Part shown: one piece after another, positions 15,275 through 22,951 of the stretch
How the letters are laid out: each line of letters opens with the position of its first letter
How positions within the stretch are numbered: the stretch's first letter is position 1
Assembly (NCBI GenBank): GCA_018333535.1
Contig: JAGXTA010000045.1
Coordinates: 1 to 47,288 of the forward strand
Length of the DNA stretch: 47,288 nucleotides
Reading direction: 5' to 3'
Source of the DNA: Deltaproteobacteria bacterium
GTDB taxonomy: Bacteria; Desulfobacterota; BSN033; UBA1163
Notes under the pieces: model-generated
The model's input: only the letters and a program-made list of their open reading frames with translations
Database searches by the model: none
Told to the model about the DNA's origin: nothing
Made by a program: the position numbers and the translations under genes

Positions 15275-17758
15275 ATGGCCGAGAAGACCTATGAAGAAGT
15301 GCCTGTTGAGAAGTTACGCTGGCGGTGCGATCCCAATTCATTCCCTATGGAAACCACCGAAGCGATTGAGCCCTGTCAGGAGATCATCGGTCAGGAAAGA
15401 GCCCTGGAGGCGATCCGGGTTGGGCTGGAAATCGAGAGCATCGGATACAATATCTTTGTGACCGGACTGGCAGGCACAGGCCGCTTCACTACGATCAAAG
15501 CGGTCTTCGAAGAGATGGATGTAAAAGGGAAGATTCCCAATGACCTCTGCTATGTCAACAACTTCAAGAACCCGGATATGCCCCATATGCTCAGCCTTCC
15601 AGCGGGGCAGGGAAATGGTTTCAAAAAAGAGATGGAGACCCTGATCGAAGCCTTGAAGAAGAAGGTCCCCCTCATCTTTGAGAACGAGAACTACCTCAAC
15701 AAGAAGAAAGAGCTGGTTGAGGGATTTCGGAACAGGCAGGCCGAGATGTTCCGGGAGTTTGAAAAGAAGGTGAACAAGGAGGGTTTCGCCCTCGTTCAGA
15801 TCCAGATGGGGCCCTATTCCCGTCCGGGTATTTTCCCGGTGGTGGAGGGGAATCCGGTCAACATTGAGCAGCTTGAAACGATGGTGGAGGAGAATAAATT
15901 CTCCAGAGAGGAGATCGAGAGGATCAAGGGAAAACAGGCCGAACTGGTCAGCGAATTGGAGGATATCTTTAAGGAGACCCGGAAATCGGAGAAGGAGATC
16001 AAGGATGAATTATCCGCTCTGGATACGCAGATGATCTCTCCGGCCGTCAAAGACTCCATTACAGACATTAAGGAAAGGTTTAATTACGAAAAGATTCATC
16101 ACTACCTGGATGGGGTCCAGGAGGATATCGTGGCCAATTTCCATCGTTTCAGGGAGAAAGAGGAGTCTTCCCCTTCGCCCATTCCAGGGTTGGTTCTGCC
16201 TCAGCCGGCGGATACATTTGCCGAATATCAGGTCAATGTCCTGGTCGATAATTCCGAGACCAAGGGGGCGCCCATCATCGTGGAGATGACGCCAAACTAC
16301 CGAAACCTTTTCGGCACCATCGAGAGAGTAGTTGATCGCTCCGGAGTCTGGAAAACCGACTTCACCCATATCAAAGCAGGGTCATTTCTGAGGGCGAATG
16401 GCGGGTATCTGGTTTTCAATGCGCTGGACGGCCTCGTGGAACCAGGGGTCTGGCCCGCCTTGAAGCGGACCTTGAAGAATCAGGTGATGGAAGTTCAGAC
16501 TTTCGATCCCTTCTATTTCTTTGCCACCACTGCGCTCAAGCCGGAGCCCATCGAGTGCAATACGAAGATCATCATGATCGGTGACACCCATCTCTATCAC
16601 CTCCTCTTCAATATGGACGATGACTTTAAAAAGATTTTTAAGATCAAGGCGGACTTCGATTCGGTCACCGGCAAGGATGAAGATAAAATCCGGCAGTATG
16701 CCTCCTTCATCCGGAAGGTCTGCGATGAAGAGAAATTGAGGCCCTTTGATCGAACGGGTGTGGCAGCGGTTGTGGAGCATGGGGTGAGGATTGCAGGAAG
16801 GCAGAAAAAGCTCTCCACACGATTCCACCTGATTGCCGATCTCCTGAGAGAGGCCAACTACTGGGCTGGGAAGGATGGTTCTCCGGTGGTCAAAGAGTCC
16901 CATGTGGACAAGGCCATTGAGAAAAGGGCTTATCGATTGAATCTTGTGGAGGAGAAGATTCAGGAGATGATTGATGATGGGACGATCCTGATCGATTCCG
17001 ATGGAATGGTCGCAGGACAGGTCAATGGCCTCTCCGTCTATAACCTGGGGGATTACGCCTTCGGGAAACCCTCACGGATTACCGTCAAGACCTCCCTGGG
17101 AAAGGCTGGAATTATTAATATTGAGAGGGAAGTGGAGATGAGCGGCCCCATCCATAATAAAGGGGTCTATATCCTTTCGGGATACCTCCGGGACAGATAT
17201 GCTCAGGACAAACCGATCACCATGAGCGCCAGCATCTGTTTTGAACAGTCTTACAGCGGAGTGGAAGGGGACAGCGCCTCCTCCACGGAACTCTATGGAC
17301 TTCTTTCGAGCCTTTCCGGCCTTCCTCTCCGGCAGGATATTGCCGTGACGGGTTCAGTCAATCAGAAAGGAGAGGTTCAACCCATCGGCGGGGTGAATGA
17401 GAAGATCGAAGGGTTTTTTGAAGTTTGCAAGGCAAAAGGTTTAACGGGAAAGCAGGGCGTGATGATCCCTCACCTCAATATCGATGATTTAATGTTGAGA
17501 AAGGATGTGGTACAGGCGGTTCAGGAAGGGAAGTTTCGTGTCTATCCGGTCAAAACCATCGATCAGGGGATTGCGATCCTCACCGGTGTGGAGGCAGGCG
17601 AGCGGCTGGAGGACGGGCGTTTTAAAGAAGGCACGGTCAATGACCTGGTGGACAGGAAACTTCAGGAATTGGGAAAGAAGATCAAAGAGTATGAGGGGGG
17701 CGGAGAAGAAACCAAGGAGAAGAAGAAAAAGGGGGGAAAAGCCTCCTGCAATGGATAG
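15275..17758 (+). CDS. Lon-like ATP-dependent protease (AAA_32/LonB type)
   Basis: An 827-residue protease. The N-terminal region carries the P-loop GLAGTGRFTTI (about 64-74), in which the usual Lys is Arg. A long coiled insert (about 120-290) and the rest of the ATPase module follow. The C-terminal Lon proteolytic domain has Ser667 (EGDSASST) and Lys710 (GGVNEKIEGF). Their spacing of 43 equals that of E. coli Lon Ser679/Lys722, so the catalytic dyad is intact. The architecture fits the YcbZ/LonB-like family without the classical Lon N domain. It may degrade clients in parallel with the adjacent ClpX-like/DnaJ pair. The extreme C terminus is Lys/Glu-rich and disordered. Confidence 0.9.
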   Translation: MAEKTYEEVPVEKLRWRCDPNSFPMETTEAIEPCQEIIGQERALEAIRVGLEIESIGYNIFVTGLAGTGRFTTIKAVFEEMDVKGKIPNDLCYVNNFKNPDMPHMLSLPAGQGNGFKKEMETLIEALKKKVPLIFENENYLNKKKELVEGFRNRQAEMFREFEKKVNKEGFALVQIQMGPYSRPGIFPVVEGNPVNIEQLETMVEENKFSREEIERIKGKQAELVSELEDIFKETRKSEKEIKDELSALDTQMISPAVKDSITDIKERFNYEKIHHYLDGVQEDIVANFHRFREKEESSPSPIPGLVLPQPADTFAEYQVNVLVDNSETKGAPIIVEMTPNYRNLFGTIERVVDRSGVWKTDFTHIKAGSFLRANGGYLVFNALDGLVEPGVWPALKRTLKNQVMEVQTFDPFYFFATTALKPEPIECNTKIIMIGDTHLYHLLFNMDDDFKKIFKIKADFDSVTGKDEDKIRQYASFIRKVCDEEKLRPFDRTGVAAVVEHGVRIAGRQKKLSTRFHLIADLLREANYWAGKDGSPVVKESHVDKAIEKRAYRLNLVEEKIQEMIDDGTILIDSDGMVAGQVNGLSVYNLGDYAFGKPSRITVKTSLGKAGIINIEREVEMSGPIHNKGVYILSGYLRDRYAQDKPITMSASICFEQSYSGVEGDSASSTELYGLLSSLSGLPLRQDIAVTGSVNQKGEVQPIGGVNEKIEGFFEVCKAKGLTGKQGVMIPHLNIDDLMLRKDVVQAVQEGKFRVYPVKTIDQGIAILTGVEAGERLEDGRFKEGTVNDLVDRKLQELGKKIKEYEGGGEETKEKKKKGGKASCNG

Positions 17759-17770
17759 AATCGTCAGTTG

Positions 17771-17948
17771 CCAAACCGGACATGGGCAAGCCGCTCTTCA
17801 AGGCTTCGAATGGCGATGGATTTGAAATCTTATGGGAAACAGAGGATTTCCTTTTAGGTGAATTCCGGGAGGGTAAGGAAACGAGATGGTTGATCCACAA
17901 AAGGTTCGCCTCGAAGCCTTTACGAACGGCTTGCCCATGCCTGTTTGG
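17771..17948. repeat. 178-bp element with long terminal inverted repeats
   Basis: 17782-17809 and 17911-17938 pair as reverse complements at 25 of 28 positions. The pairing extends outward to 17771 and 17948 with a one-base gap. The roughly 100-bp centre contains an open frame (56 codons from 17782), but that frame uses both arms and has no ribosome-binding site. It resembles a miniature inverted-repeat element or a large hairpin between the protease gene and rsmE. Confidence 0.65.
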
Positions 17949-17958
17949 ATAAAGGTTT

Positions 17959-18714
17959 ATGCAATATATGGATAGAATCGTTCTGGATCAGAAGCTCGAA
18001 ACAAGGAAAAAAGTGATCATCGAAGGGCCTCCGCTGGAGGCCCTTCGATTTCAAGGAGGCCGTGCCGGTAGCATTATCACCGTGACCGATGCTGAAGGGA
18101 AGGACTTCAGAGCGAGAGTTCTTCGACTCTCCGGAGAAAGGGCTTCTGTTCTCACCTTTGAAACTTTTCAATCACCCACAGAATCACCTCTTGAAATTAT
18201 CCTCCTTCAAGCGCTCCCAGAAAAGGAGAGAATGGAACTGATCATCCAGAAGGCGACCGAGCTGGGTGTTTCAGCGATCGTCCCTTTTAAGTCCGAGAAG
18301 TCTATTTCGCTGGAGGAGAGGGAGACTAAACAAAAAAAGGCTCACCGATGGCAGAAAATCGCGATCAAAGCTGTCCAGCAATCGAGAAGGGCAAGGGTGC
18401 CGAAGGTGGAGCCTTATCGCTCTTTCATTGAATCTCTGGAGTTTTGTAAAGAGGATGTGTTGAAGATCCTTCTCTGGGAGAAAGAAGGCGAGGGCCTCAA
18501 AGATGCCCTCAAAAAATATTCCACATTACATCCCCCCTTTGGAAAAGCCTATCTGATGGTTGGGCCCGAAGGAGGATTTACCGAAGAAGAGGTGAGATTG
18601 GCTGAGAAGAAGGGATTCATACCCGTGAAACTGGGCCAGCGTATTTTAAGGACCGAAACCGCCACCATCACCCTCATTGGAATCCTTCAATACGAACTCG
18701 GTGACCTTGGTTAA
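17959..18714 (+). CDS. rsmE: 16S rRNA (uracil-1498-N3)-methyltransferase RsmE
   Basis: A 251-residue SPOUT-class methyltransferase that would use SAM to methylate U1498 of 16S rRNA in the 30S subunit. An N-terminal PUA-like beta domain (about 1-75) is followed by the knotted SPOUT domain. Its hallmarks are QKATELGVSAIVPF, MVGPEGGFTEEE and LGQRILRTETATI. The length is typical. The ATG at 17959 has AAAGG only 3 nt away, and the ATG at 17968 (MDRIV) has it 12 nt away, so the start is uncertain by three codons. The inverted-repeat element directly upstream could affect its expression. Confidence 0.93.
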   Translation: MQYMDRIVLDQKLETRKKVIIEGPPLEALRFQGGRAGSIITVTDAEGKDFRARVLRLSGERASVLTFETFQSPTESPLEIILLQALPEKERMELIIQKATELGVSAIVPFKSEKSISLEERETKQKKAHRWQKIAIKAVQQSRRARVPKVEPYRSFIESLEFCKEDVLKILLWEKEGEGLKDALKKYSTLHPPFGKAYLMVGPEGGFTEEEVRLAEKKGFIPVKLGQRILRTETATITLIGILQYELGDLG

Positions 18715-18737
18715 TATTTAAAGATGGGGATGACTGG

Positions 18738-19055
18738 TTAGGCTGCGACTTTTTCTTTACGTCTTCCGGAACTGCTACTCAAGGATTCCCGTTCGAGGAT
18801 AATTTGTTTTGCGAGAAAAATTTTTGCAAGACTTTGATAAGGCACATCCTTCTTATTTGCGAGGGTTTTGAGCTCAACCAGCAAATCTTCTGGGAGACGA
18901 ATAGAGATAGATTTGAGTGAGGGCTTCAGATTGGGAAATGAGCTCCTTTTGAACTTTTTCGAATCAAAATAATCCAGAGGGGAATGAATAGCCCAAAATC
19001 CTCGTTCTTCGTCTTCATTCTTAAAATTCGGAATTTTTCTTTTCATTTTCTTCAT
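18738..19055 (-). CDS. brnA: BrnA-family antitoxin
   Basis: A 105-residue protein. The N-terminal half is charged and likely wraps the toxin. The C-terminal half contains a ribbon-helix-helix (SISIRLPEDLLVELKTLANK, about 50-69, then YQSLAKIFLAKQIIL) used for DNA binding by CopG/BrnA antitoxins. BrnA normally neutralises BrnT and represses the shared promoter as a complex. The gene overlaps the end of the BrnT gene by 35 bp, and GGAGA lies 9 nt before its ATG. The toxin-first order is usual for brnTA. Confidence 0.85.
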   Translation of the reverse strand: MKKMKRKIPNFKNEDEERGFWAIHSPLDYFDSKKFKRSSFPNLKPSLKSISIRLPEDLLVELKTLANKKDVPYQSLAKIFLAKQIILERESLSSSSGRRKEKVAA

Positions 19056-19338
19056 AGAATTTTCTCTCCTTACTATTCATGTCTCGTGCGGAGATGACTC
19101 TGAGCAGATTGCCTCTCTTCGTGAATATCACCACGAGGAGACGACCCGAATCTGTCTTGCCAAATCCGGCCCATCGCTTTTCAGCAACCGAGTGCCCCGG
19201 GTCGTCGAGAACGAGGAGTGGTTTGTTAAAGAACACCTGCTCACACTCCCAGTTGTGAACATTGTGTTTGAGCAGGTTTTTATCACTATTACCTTGGTCC
19301 CATTGGAAGCTAACAAAGCTGCCAAAAACATCTTCCAT
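19021..19338 (-). CDS. brnT: BrnT-family ribonuclease toxin
   Basis: A 105-residue protein with the BrnT pattern: FQWDQGNSDKNLLKHNV near the N terminus, then a long strand region with RWAGFGKTDSGRLLVVIFTK and the C-terminal RVISARDMNSKERKFYEE. BrnT is a RelE-fold ribonuclease that inhibits translation. The N terminus has about 10 residues more than typical family members, which begin close to the F-x-WD motif. No GTG or ATG occurs nearer that motif. The promoter predicts transcription starting just before this ATG. Confidence 0.87.
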   Translation of the reverse strand: MEDVFGSFVSFQWDQGNSDKNLLKHNVHNWECEQVFFNKPLLVLDDPGHSVAEKRWAGFGKTDSGRLLVVIFTKRGNLLRVISARDMNSKERKFYEENEKKNSEF

Positions 19339-19346
19339 GGCTTGTT

Positions 19347-19375
19347 ATTGTATATGACAGGGATATACATGTCAA
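19347..19375 (-). promoter_or_regulatory. brnTA promoter with palindromic operator in the spacer
   Basis: Minus strand: TTGACA (19375-19370), 17-bp spacer, TACAAT (19352-19347). The spacer and -10 contain a perfect inverted repeat, TGTATAT-N7-ATATACA (19349-19369), a likely site for the BrnA/BrnTA repressor. The -10 ends 8 nt before the ATG at 19338, so the mRNA should be leaderless or nearly so. Confidence 0.7.
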
Positions 19376-19545
19376 GGCTTTTCTGCAGAAGGGAGAGGGG
19401 AGTTTGTTATGCCTATTTAAACTGTGTAACTATCAGCCATCCCTGCTTGCGGCAGACCCTGAACCTAATATGGTACAGGGCAGGCAGGCGCTGAAGTAAA
19501 AACCGAGTTACCGATGCCTGACACCAATTCTCAATGATTCTGTGG

Positions 19546-19725
19546 TCACGTGGATTTTCGTGCTCTGTCATTAACGGGTAATGGTTGTTTCTCCACGAGT
19601 TTCTCTTGTAATCTTTTTGCTTTGTCCCTAACAAATTTAATCTGCTCTTCTACCGAAAGGTTTTTGGTTTCCTCATAGTGCTTATCTCTGATCTTGCGGA
19701 CCATCTCAATTGCCTTGACCGCCAT
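19546..19725 (-). CDS. Small helical protein, antitoxin-like, unassigned
   Basis: A 59-residue protein beginning MAVKAIEMVRKIRDKHYEET, followed by a second charged helix (EEQIKFVRDKAKRLQEKL). A strong GGGAGGTGA lies 7 nt before the ATG, so translation is well supported. Small two-helix proteins of this style often accompany a toxin-like gene. Here the overlapping upstream frame (19706-19846) looks like the tail of such a partner that is no longer complete. Function is unknown; antitoxin is only one possibility. Confidence 0.6.
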   Translation of the reverse strand: MAVKAIEMVRKIRDKHYEETKNLSVEEQIKFVRDKAKRLQEKLVEKQPLPVNDRARKST

Positions 19726-19846
19726 AGGTTGTCACCTCCCTCGGTGAAAAAATCAAAATTGGTTTATAACCCATCTCGATATTAACGGCATTGAATTTCT
19801 GGATCTTTTCGAAAAACGATATGGGTGACCCCTCTTCTCCACAACG
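19706..19846 (-). pseudogene. Truncated coding remnant in frame after the Dam stop
   Basis: An open frame of 46 codons continues directly from the TAG of the Dam gene. It includes FFEKIQKFNAVNIEMGYKPI and then LIFSPREVTTYGGQGN. It has no start codon or ribosome-binding site of its own, ends overlapping the small gene at 19725 by 20 bp, and looks like real protein sequence. It is read as the 3' end of a gene whose front was lost when the methylase module arrived. Confidence 0.35.
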
Positions 19847-20794
19847 CTATACCACGTCAGCTCGACTCAATTGTTGGGCGATGTATTCCACCCTTTCTTC
19901 GAATAGAACCAACTGTTCGGGCTTCGGCTCAACGCCGTAATTGTGTATTCGGATGTTTGCGGAAAAGTTGAAGATGAGAGCCTCAATAATAGCTCTGCGG
20001 TTTTCAATCTTACCGCCCGAATGAAAGAAATGATCGCGCGTAACAATATTGAACTTGCTCCACAGTTGACCGATCATTGGATTTTCGCGAAAATCATTGT
20101 GGTGCCAGGTGGAGAGTATGAAACGCGCTGGCGTCTTGTAGAGGAGATCAAACAATCTCTTTTCATCCTCATCAGTCCATCCACTAAAGTAATCAACATA
20201 CCTGCCCAGATACGGCGGATCGCAGTAGATGATGTCATCCTTGGTGGCCAGAGGAATCACCTTCTCAAAAGGCGCCACGATGAATTCCCATTCTGGCTGA
20301 ATTAGGCAAGCAACATCGTGAACCTGATTGACGATTTTGGTAACGTAGGAACGATTGAATCGGTCAGGCTTTTGACAGAAGGGGATGTTCCATCCACCAT
20401 TTCGATTGAAACGCATCATACCATTGAACCCGGCCCGTGAGAGAAAGAGGAAGTCCAAAGGATTCTGCGAAGTATTGAATCGATCTTTGACAACTCTAAA
20501 GTAGGCGTAACCATCATTCGACGCTTCCCTCAACCGCTGTCCTTCAGTTTCCAAAAATCTCCGAACTGAGGATGGGGTAATCTCGCGTTCCTTGACCTTT
20601 TGATAGAATCTTATGACATGCGGGTTGATATCGCTTAGAAGTGCTTTGCGGAAACCAGAATTAAATGCGACGACTCCGGTGCCCAAGAATGGTTCTATCC
20701 ATCGCCCATGTGCTGCAGGCACCAAAGCCTGGATCCAGGGTACAAGTTTTGTCTTGATGCCTTGGCTCTTTATCGGAGGGACGATTACTCGCAT
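19847..20794 (-). CDS. D12-class DNA adenine methyltransferase (Dam family)
   Basis: A 315-residue N6-adenine methyltransferase of the D12 (alpha) class. The SAM-binding motif is RWIEPFLGTGVVAFNSG (about 31-47) and the catalytic motif is DDIIYCDPPYLGRYVDY (DPPY near 195). Conserved KSQGIKTKLVPWI begins the protein, as in Dam and DpnM-type enzymes. Most D12 enzymes modify adenine in or near GATC, but the site cannot be fixed from sequence. The gene overlaps the end of the preceding remnant by 10 bp and has GAGGAGGG before its ATG. The arrangement suggests a decayed restriction-modification pair. Confidence 0.88.
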   Translation of the reverse strand: MRVIVPPIKSQGIKTKLVPWIQALVPAAHGRWIEPFLGTGVVAFNSGFRKALLSDINPHVIRFYQKVKEREITPSSVRRFLETEGQRLREASNDGYAYFRVVKDRFNTSQNPLDFLFLSRAGFNGMMRFNRNGGWNIPFCQKPDRFNRSYVTKIVNQVHDVACLIQPEWEFIVAPFEKVIPLATKDDIIYCDPPYLGRYVDYFSGWTDEDEKRLFDLLYKTPARFILSTWHHNDFRENPMIGQLWSKFNIVTRDHFFHSGGKIENRRAIIEALIFNFSANIRIHNYGVEPKPEQLVLFEERVEYIAQQLSRADVV

Positions 20795-21311
20795 AAGCCC
20801 TCCTCGTCCCGCAACTTCTTCTTCGACCGCAAGGGCACAATCTTGCTCTTGTCACCGGCTTTGAAGTCCAAATAATCCTTAAGAGACCGTATCGGGATTG
20901 CTTTACCTTTCTTCATCATTGTTGTGACTCCGTAGTTCATCCAATACTCATCGAACCATCCCTCGCCGAGCTTTGCAAACATACCATTCCCAACCAAAAT
21001 GTCCTTTATCCACGTGATTGACCCAATGTTTGCAGTGTTTCCTGATCCTTGTCGGTCGGATGCTAATTTCCACTTCTCGCAGACAAAGAACTGAAAGTCT
21101 TTGACGACAGAGGCGATTGAGCGAAGGTTCTCGACCCGGGTGACTCGGTACTTGCGAGGAGTTTACCATTTCCCTCATCTTCCAATTCCTTCGCCCGGAT
21201 AACTTCTGTTTCGCCCAAGTCCTTAGAGTCTGCTCTCGTCCCAAAACAAGCGCGAATGGGAAGGCAAATCACAGTCGACGTGGGGAGCCGGAAAACCGGC
21301 CGAAATTGCGA
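20785..21311 (-). pseudogene. Frameshifted partner gene of the Dam methylase (possible restriction endonuclease)
   Basis: Two open frames join into one protein-like sequence if one missing base is restored near 21155. The upstream frame is read from about 21311 and includes LPIRACFGTRADSKDLGETE and AKELEDEGNGKLL. The downstream frame includes YRVTRVENLRSIAS, FQFFVCEKWKLAS, GNGMFAKLGEGWFDEYWMNY and the stop at 20785. The 5' end has no ATG or ribosome-binding site. The position directly before and overlapping the methylase suggests the cognate restriction enzyme, but no PD-(D/E)xK site was identified, so the family is unknown. Confidence 0.5.
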
Positions 21312-21872
21312 TCAATTGGTTAGCCTTCCCCAAACTGAAGTCATACCCCTCCCTTCCATTGCTTGATTCCCTACGGAATGTGAGACACGGTTTAAGTCAA
21401 TTCTCCTTTGTTGCGTATTGGTAAGAGGTGATGGTTACAAAAACAGCCCGATCCAGTTTTATTTCATTAAGTGACCCGACACATCTTAATCATTGAGAAG
21501 GCTCTGAGATAACTTTCAGGAAGTACTCGGCGATACGAGGAGTTGATACGTTCGACGGCGCCAAACCCCGATTTTTAAATCGGGGTAATGGTTCGACAAG
21601 CCTCTCGACAGGCTCAAGGCCCAGAGCCTCTCGGCCCTGAGCTCGAGGCCGAAGGGTTTATCGAAGGGGCTCACCATCCCGATCAGAGTCGAGGGAAAAG
21701 CGCCGCTCAGTATCAACCCTGAGGGCTTCGACTGAGCTCAGCCGAATGTCCATACCCCGGGCGCCTGTCCTGAGCGAAGTCGAAGGATCAGACCGGGGAG
21801 TCGAATGGGTTGATTTTTCGATCCATATCCTCCTTTTGGTGACTGAAGTCCTTTCAAACTCTATACAGGGTA
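21312..21872. repeat. Non-coding stretch with inverted repeats
   Basis: No gene is supported. Between about 21540 and 21800 the sequence is built from repeated words such as TTCGAC, CTCGACAGGCTCA and CTGAGC. GGCTTCGACTGAGCTCAG (from 21724) is an imperfect reverse complement of CTGAGCGAAGTCGAAGGA (to about 21788). Such elements are typical dispersed intergenic repeats and probably mark the boundary of the accessory island. Confidence 0.5.
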
Positions 21873-22661
21873 TTACCACTTTGGAATGGGCTGGGGAGAG
21901 ATGTATTTCTTGATAGCTTTGAGGCTCCTCCAGAGATGAGCCTCCTCGTGGGGTTCGAGTGTATGGATGGGGGTTAATCCCCATCGTGAAAAGAGGCTGA
22001 AAAGCTCCCTGAAATCGAATCCTCCATCGCCTATGGGCAGATGGTCATCCATCTGCCCGTGATTGTCGTGAAGGTGGACCTCGACGAGATATTCTTTCAA
22101 TGACTCCATCCAGAGGGGAAGAGGGGTTTTGCTGAAGACATGGTGGTGACCGGTGTCGAAACAGAGCCGGAAGTGCAGCGAATCGATCTCTTTCAGAAGC
22201 ATTAGCAATGAATCAGGGCTTTCTTCATAGACATTTTCAAGAGCGATCGTGAGCCTCCGTTCTTTCGCCTCCTCTACCAGAGGTTTCCATGTCTGGAGAC
22301 TGCTCTCAAACCAGAGACCGACGTCTCCATCGAATTTCCACTTCTCATATCCGGGATGGAAAACAATCGCTTTCGGCTTGAACAGGGTGGCCAGATCGAT
22401 TGTTCTTGAAAATCGCTCCAGCGTCACTTCCTTGATTCTTTTGTCCACTCCTCCTGGACTTAAATCCATAAAGGGGCCATGGATGGTGATCTCGAGTCCG
22501 TTTCGTTGAAGGGTCTCTGCAAGTTCTTTTGCTTCTTTATCATTGCAGGCGTCGAGATCTTCGGCGCTGAAGTAGATTTCGGGATGAAGGTGATGCTCCA
22601 TGACAAAATCGATTCTCTGAAGGAGCATGGAGTAAGGGATATTGATCTGGATGGTGGTCAT
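21873..22661 (-). CDS. TIM-barrel metalloenzyme, sugar phosphate isomerase/epimerase (AP endonuclease 2) superfamily
   Basis: A 262-residue single-domain (beta/alpha)8 protein. Metal-ligand positions of the superfamily are visible: HGPF, VFHPG, ALENVYEE, CFDTGHHH, VHLHDNHG and TLEPHEE, which provide His, Glu and Asp at the ends of successive strands. Members include sugar isomerases, endonuclease IV and the cobamide-remodelling phosphodiesterase CbiR. Nothing here separates these, although the GDGGFDF motif near the C terminus suits isomerase-type members. AAGGATG lies 7 nt before the ATG. It is monocistronic, with repeat-rich DNA on both sides. Confidence 0.75.
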   Translation of the reverse strand: MTTIQINIPYSMLLQRIDFVMEHHLHPEIYFSAEDLDACNDKEAKELAETLQRNGLEITIHGPFMDLSPGGVDKRIKEVTLERFSRTIDLATLFKPKAIVFHPGYEKWKFDGDVGLWFESSLQTWKPLVEEAKERRLTIALENVYEESPDSLLMLLKEIDSLHFRLCFDTGHHHVFSKTPLPLWMESLKEYLVEVHLHDNHGQMDDHLPIGDGGFDFRELFSLFSRWGLTPIHTLEPHEEAHLWRSLKAIKKYISPQPIPKW

Positions 22662-22748
22662 AGGGGTTCATCCTTTTTAATCATTTGGTTTTATCATTGG
22701 TGATTGAAGTTTTGATGGTCTTTTAAAAAGCCTGGAAAGGCTATTTTC

Positions 22749-22850
22749 TGTCATTCCTGCCCCGTATCAAGTACGGGGTAAACTCCAGCAGGAATCCAGT
22801 CTTTTCAGGGAGTTAAAATTCTCTGGATTCCCGTTTTCACGGGAATGACA
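22749..22850. repeat. TGTCATTCC inverted-repeat element, copy 1
   Basis: 102 bp bounded by TGTCATTCC and its inverse GGGAATGACA. It contains GGAATCCAG and CTGGATTCCCG as inner arms. Related copies are at 37347-37433 and 42455-42564. It lies between convergently unrelated genes and has no reading frame. Confidence 0.75.
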
Positions 22851-22951
22851 ACTTTTTATGAAACCATCAAGTTTTGGTTATTATTTGATTATTGGTGATT
22901 GGAATTTGGATGTCGGTTTATAACATTCTCATCCATAAAACTCAACCCGCC

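Noticed and set aside
17782-17952. 56-codon open frame inside the inverted-repeat element
   Set aside because: No ribosome-binding site. Both ends of the frame are the repeat arms themselves, so its coding look follows from the repeat.
20948-21244. 98-codon minus-strand frame beside the Dam gene
   Set aside because: Its sequence is Arg/Trp/Cys-rich and not protein-like. The neighbouring frames join into a better protein if one base is restored, so it is a shadow of that pseudogene.
21516-21872. CRISPR-like array in the repeat-rich stretch
   Set aside because: The repeated words differ in length, orientation and spacing; there are no regular repeat-spacer units and no cas genes.
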